NCBI RefSeq assembly: GCF_900129855.1
Contig: NZ_LT670819.1
Coordinates: forward strand, 6,944,001 to 7,008,000
Source of the DNA: Streptomyces sp. 3214.6
GTDB taxonomy: Bacteria; Actinomycetota; Actinomycetes; Streptomycetales; Streptomycetaceae
DNA length: 64,000 bases
Direction of reading: 5' to 3'
Positions 60,171 through 64,000 of this stretch are shown here, one piece after another. The notes beneath the pieces were generated by a model. That model was not told the DNA's origin and searched no databases. It saw only the letters and a list, made by a program, of their open reading frames with translations. Position 1 is the stretch's first letter. Each line of letters opens with the position of its first letter. Made by a program: the position numbers and the translations under genes.

Positions 60171-63100
60171 TCAGTTGTAGGGGGTGACGAGCTTCATGGG
60201 TTCGTAGGGATAGGTGCTGGTGGGAGCGGTCCAGCCGGCGAGGCCGCCCTTGAAGGTCGAGTCCGCGGCAGACCAGTTCCAGGTCCAGGTCTGGATGCTG
60301 GAGTCCTGCTTGCGCAGGGCGGCCAGATCGTCGTATCCGTCACCGTTGAAGTCGCCGGTGGCGAGCTGCGTCGCGTTGATGTCCCAGCTCTTCTTTCCGT
60401 CAAGGGTGACCTTGGCCGAGCCGAACTGGTTGCCCTTGAGGGACTCGGCGAACATGGTGGAGACCTTGTCGCTGCCGTCGGCGTAGTCGTACCAGATCAT
60501 GATGTCGTCGCGGCCGTCGCCGCTGAAGTCACCCGCGTGCGGGGTGGCCTGGTCCCAGTCGAGGGAAGACGTGTACCACCAGGACGTCGGCTTCTCGAAG
60601 CCTCCCGTGACGTTGGCGAGGAAGGTGTACGTGCGGATCGTGTCGTCGTCCTGGCCGTAGAAGACGGCGATGTCGTCGCGGCCGTCCGCGTTGAAGTCGC
60701 CGGTGGTGAACTTGCAGCGGCTGCGCAGCCAGGTGCCGGAGGGTGCCGACCAGGACTCGAAGTGGTTGTTGAAACCGCCGCGGACGTTGGCCGTGAGGGT
60801 GAACAGCTTGGTGGTGCCGTCGGGATAGGCGTACCAGATCGCGACGTCGTCCCGGCCGTCGCCGTTGAAGTCACCGGCCTCCGGGGTCATGTAGGTGGCG
60901 TGCATGACGTTCTTCCCGACGTTCCAGGAGGAGAACGGTGCGGCGAAGCCGCCGTTGGCCTGCCCGAGGAACGTCAGCATCTTGATGCTGGTGTCGCTCT
61001 GCGGGTGCAGGGCCGCGATGTCGCCGCGCCCGTCGCCGTTGAAGTCGCCGGTCACGAACTTCATGTACCTGGCCTCGTACAGGCCGGCCGCGGCGGCGTA
61101 GGACTTCAGCGGTTCCTTGAAGGTGCCGTCGGAGTTGGCCAGCAGGCTGTAGGCGGCGTCGGTGCCGGCGTCGAAGTCGTTCCACCAGGCCAGGTCGCTG
61201 CGGCCGTCGCCGTTGTAGTCGTGACGCACCCCCGAGCCGTTGGACCACAGGGCCTGGCTCTTGGCGTTGTAGACGACCAGGTTGCCCTTGTCCTGGAGCA
61301 GGACGTAGCCCTCGCCGGTGAGGTTGGGGGTGTTCATGGCGGTCAGCCCCGTACTCCAGAGCGGGTTCTTACCGTCGGAGCTGTAGACAGCGAGGTTTCC
61401 GTCCGCCTCGACGCGGGCGGTGGCGTTCGGGTTGCCCGAGGTCTTGGACGACCAGATGACGGTCCCCGCCTTGGACGTGACCGTGAGGTTGCCGTCGCTC
61501 TTCATGGTGAGGGTGGCGGAGTTGGACGTGACGGACTGCCCGGAGGTGAGCTGGGTGCCGGCCGCGATGCGGGCGCCGCCGGTGATGCCGTCGATGTTGA
61601 ACGCGGTGCTGAGGCCCGTGAGCTGACCGTTGGTGGCCTTGCCGGGCCAGCCGGTCATCGTGTTGTCGGCCTTACGGGTCCAGAGGTCGAGGACGCCGTC
61701 ACCGGTGAGGTCACCGGAGGTGCCGAGGGTGGGGTAGTCGGCTTTTTTGAAGCCGGTGGCGATTTGGGTGAGTGAGGCTCCCCAGGAGGCGAGGTTGAGC
61801 TTGCCGGTGTCGGGATTCTTCGTTCCGTAGGAGCGGAAGACCTTGCCGGTGGCGTCCTCGCGGAGGATCAGATCGGGGACGGCGTCGGCATTCAGGTCAC
61901 CGGGGGCGACCACGGTGTACTTGCTCCAGTCGGCTCCGCCGGCGAGGGGTGGGTGGAGTTCCACCTGGTCGAGGCGCCCGTTGCGGCTGCCGTAGTAAAC
62001 CCAGAGGTTTCCGCTCTGCCTGACCAGGATGTCGGGGCGGCCGTCGCCGTTGAGATCACCGCCAGCGGTGACCTGCTCGGCGTTATACCAGTGATCGTCG
62101 CTGCCTGAGATCACCTTCAGCTTCTGCGGTAGCTTCCGGTCGATGCTTCCCTGGCCGTTGTTGGGGTAGACGCGCAGCGTGTTCCTCTGGTCGCTCTCCT
62201 CGTACTCAAGGGAGACGAGGTCGTTGTAGCCGTCTTGACCCCAGTCGCCGGAGAGACCGACCTGTCGGCCGGGGAAGGTGCCGCCCGCGTTGGTGGCGGC
62301 GTAGAAGTGGCCGCCCTCCTGGCCGGCGTGGGTGAGGAGAGTGCCGTTCGCGTCGGTGCTCCAGATGTCCTTGAACTTGTCTCCGTTCAGGTCACCGGGC
62401 TCGTCGCGGTCCGTGGCGCGCGTGGCGTAGTACAGGTAGACGGCGGTGTCGGAGCGGTTGCCGGCCGAGTCCACACTGTATGCGTACACCAGGTGCGGAC
62501 CGTAGGAAGGAACCGTGAACTGCGCCCAGGCGGCGTCCGGCGGTACGTCCTCGAGATCAGGCTTGGTGTCCGTCCACCAGAAGTAGGCCTTCACGTCCGT
62601 CACGCCGTTGGGGGCGAGCTGGAAGCGTGCGGTGGCACGGGCCGGACCGGTCAGCTCCGGCCAGCCCTGGTCTCCTGAGGGGTACTTGTTGTCCTGGGAG
62701 GTGATGACGGGCGGTTTGCTGGGACGGACGCGGTCGATAGTGAACGTGCAGGTCTTGCTGTACGGCGACAACGCGCCGTCCGAGTCCTTGGCCCGGACCT
62801 TCCAGGTGTACGTCCCGCTCGGGGTCTTGTCCGCAGGCAGTACGACCGTGGGGACGCGTCCGCGCACCGCCGGGACGCTGCTTTGGTAGACAGGGGTGGT
62901 TGAACCGGCCGCGAAGAGCTGGAACTCGGCGGTCAGGTTTCCGGGGTCGGGGTCGTCGACTTTCGCGTGCAGGCTGACCGACGTGTTGCCGATGGTGCCG
63001 CCCGCGGCGCAACTGGTACTCGGGTAGGTGCCCAGTTCGGTCGGGGTCTTGGGCGGGTTGTTGTAGACGATCTCCAGGACTGCGGTCTTGGGGTCGAACT

Positions 63101-64000
63101 TCTTCCAGCCGAAGGTGTCGGCCTCGTTGGCGGCGTACATGCCCAGGGTGACGTTGGCGGCGTCGTTGGCAGCTGCCTTGCGGACGACGCTGGTGGCGTT
63201 GAACTCCAGGTTGCCGGCCGGGCAGTCACTGCTCCAGCCCTTGGCGGCGTTGACGGTGTCCAGCGGCGCCGAGCCGACCTTGCCGGGCTGGTTCTTCCAC
63301 GTGGTCTTGTCGGAGATGCCACCGACCTCGAACAACTGGACCTCGCGGGCCTGGCAGGACCAGGACCAGGTGTTGCGGATCCGGAAGGTCGCGGACTTGA
63401 CCTGCGCCCCTTGAGCGGCGCTGGTGTCCATCTGGAAGAAGGAGCGCGATATGCGGTCGCGGCCGCCGGTCTCGGCCTCGTAGCCGACGCGTACCACCTC
63501 CTTGGCATCCCAGAACGACGTGTTGGGGTAGGCCTGGTAGACCCTCGTCCAGTGGGTACGGACGTTGCTGGACCAGGTGGGGTCGATGTAGACGGGGTAA
63601 GTGGTCCCGGCACCGGTCAGCAGCCCCTGCTCCGGGGTGATCGTCAGTGTGTCGCCGCTCACGGCCGTAGCCATGGCCGCGTCCTTGGTCCCGGCTCCGG
63701 GGTCGAAGGCGGCCTGGGTGGTGGACGCGGTCGCGCTGAATGAGGAGATCAGCTGCTTGGCCTGGGCGGTGGTGGGCCGGCTTGAGTCCCACATCATCGG
63801 GGTGGGGCTGGTGAACACCGTCTGACCCGCCGGGTCGGTCGCCTCCAGGGCCCCGGTCTCGCTGTCCTTGGACACTCCGAGGCCCACCGTGCCGATAATG
63901 AACTGGAGTTGGGCCAGCTCCGGGTTCTTCGCGGCCTCGGCGTTCTTGACCACCAGCAGCTGGGAGAACCCCTCGACCTCCGCCTTCAGCTGCAGGTCGA
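60171..64000 (-). CDS. Large secreted FG-GAP/VCBS repeat protein with DNRLRE and bulb-lectin domains (5' end outside the window)
   Basis: At least 1275 codons; the frame is open at 64000, so the true start and signal peptide lie beyond the window. In protein order: an unassigned region, a DNRLRE-type jelly roll (about 63650-63050; IDPTWSSNVRTHW, SATFRIRNTWSWSC), an Ig-like segment, five FG-GAP repeats (for example GDLNGDGRPDILVRQ), a bulb-type lectin (about 61560-61235; DGNLTVTSKAGTVIWSS, DGNLAVYSSDG, KGNLVVYNAKSQALW), then six more FG-GAP repeats (GDFNGDGRDDVAIWY type). FG-GAP loops bind Ca2+. It is probably a surface or extracellular sugar-binding protein. The gene has no catalytic domain in the visible part. 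Confidence 0.88.
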   Translation of the reverse strand, partial: DLQLKAEVEGFSQLLVVKNAEAAKNPELAQLQFIIGTVGLGVSKDSETGALEATDPAGQTVFTSPTPMMWDSSRPTTAQAKQLISSFSATASTTQAAFDPGAGTKDAAMATAVSGDTLTITPEQGLLTGAGTTYPVYIDPTWSSNVRTHWTRVYQAYPNTSFWDAKEVVRVGYEAETGGRDRISRSFFQMDTSAAQGAQVKSATFRIRNTWSWSCQAREVQLFEVGGISDKTTWKNQPGKVGSAPLDTVNAAKGWSSDCPAGNLEFNATSVVRKAAANDAANVTLGMYAANEADTFGWKKFDPKTAVLEIVYNNPPKTPTELGTYPSTSCAAGGTIGNTSVSLHAKVDDPDPGNLTAEFQLFAAGSTTPVYQSSVPAVRGRVPTVVLPADKTPSGTYTWKVRAKDSDGALSPYSKTCTFTIDRVRPSKPPVITSQDNKYPSGDQGWPELTGPARATARFQLAPNGVTDVKAYFWWTDTKPDLEDVPPDAAWAQFTVPSYGPHLVYAYSVDSAGNRSDTAVYLYYATRATDRDEPGDLNGDKFKDIWSTDANGTLLTHAGQEGGHFYAATNAGGTFPGRQVGLSGDWGQDGYNDLVSLEYEESDQRNTLRVYPNNGQGSIDRKLPQKLKVISGSDDHWYNAEQVTAGGDLNGDGRPDILVRQSGNLWVYYGSRNGRLDQVELHPPLAGGADWSKYTVVAPGDLNADAVPDLILREDATGKVFRSYGTKNPDTGKLNLASWGASLTQIATGFKKADYPTLGTSGDLTGDGVLDLWTRKADNTMTGWPGKATNGQLTGLSTAFNIDGITGGARIAAGTQLTSGQSVTSNSATLTMKSDGNLTVTSKAGTVIWSSKTSGNPNATARVEADGNLAVYSSDGKNPLWSTGLTAMNTPNLTGEGYVLLQDKGNLVVYNAKSQALWSNGSGVRHDYNGDGRSDLAWWNDFDAGTDAAYSLLANSDGTFKEPLKSYAAAAGLYEARYMKFVTGDFNGDGRGDIAALHPQSDTSIKMLTFLGQANGGFAAPFSSWNVGKNVMHATYMTPEAGDFNGDGRDDVAIWYAYPDGTTKLFTLTANVRGGFNNHFESWSAPSGTWLRSRCKFTTGDFNADGRDDIAVFYGQDDDTIRTYTFLANVTGGFEKPTSWWYTSSLDWDQATPHAGDFSGDGRDDIMIWYDYADGSDKVSTMFAESLKGNQFGSAKVTLDGKKSWDINATQLATGDFNGDGYDDLAALRKQDSSIQTWTWNWSAADSTFKGGLAGWTAPTSTYPYEPMKLVTPYN

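Overview
The window is chromosomal DNA of a high-GC actinobacterium, almost certainly a Streptomyces. The reasons are GTG and TTG starts, strong third-position GC in every real gene, long perfect GC-rich terminator hairpins, genes whose promoter sits directly on the start codon, and gene order. From memory, the blocks DUF3145-fabF-acpP-fabH-fabD-fasR and aceE-DUF3052-ahpE-terD match the S. coelicolor SCO2391 to SCO2366 region. No integrase, phage module, CRISPR array or replication origin is visible. The one clear mobile element is an IS200/IS605-type tnpB insertion.

Layout. 1-6650: an SGNH-hydrolase lipoprotein, DUF3145, and the primary fatty-acid operon fabD-fabH-acpP-fabF with its regulator fasR and a candidate fasR operator. 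6759-16189: stress and accessory genes (pirin, serine hydrolase, two GNAT/MerR-AKR units, DUF4429, DUF1023 hydrolase, a TetR/MFS pair, DUF4190, a potassium channel). 16266-20411: aceE (pyruvate dehydrogenase E1), DUF3052 and an AhpE-like peroxiredoxin. 20573-29735: a ter stress cluster of four TerD-family proteins, a TerC-like DUF475 membrane protein, and a three-gene biosynthetic module (CitE-like lyase, a 915-residue PRTase-TRSP-StiP fusion, a HAD phosphatase). 30219-35113: an envelope set (bifunctional-type PBP with a degenerate transpeptidase, a deacetylase-like protein, an Amidase_6 protein). 35135-44372: membrane and redox genes and a tRNA-Val(TAC). 44537-46190: the tnpB insertion. 46249-56210: a secreted HNH nuclease, a GDT1-type transporter behind a yybP-ykoY manganese riboswitch, HAD, peptidoglycan-binding and MFS genes, a DHFR-family gene remnant, two related unknowns, DUF1992, FHA-like and O-methyltransferase genes. 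56663-64000: a GT87-PAP2 fusion, an acyltransferase, and a large secreted FG-GAP/lectin protein that runs off the window.

How the genes work together. AceE supplies acetyl-CoA, and FabD, FabH, AcpP and FabF use it for membrane lipid synthesis under FasR. As I recall it, M. tuberculosis has the same genes in the same relative orientation but contiguous (Rv2238c-Rv2245), so the 10 kb between fasR and aceE looks like an insertion into an old block. The ter cluster joins putative calcium-binding TerD proteins and a TerC-like membrane protein to enzymes that should make a phosphoribosyl-containing, nucleoside-like product that remains uncharacterised. It is the best candidate here for an undescribed system. 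Its central enzyme carries two inverted copies of a dispersed Streptomyces-type repeat, translated in frame as an interdomain linker.
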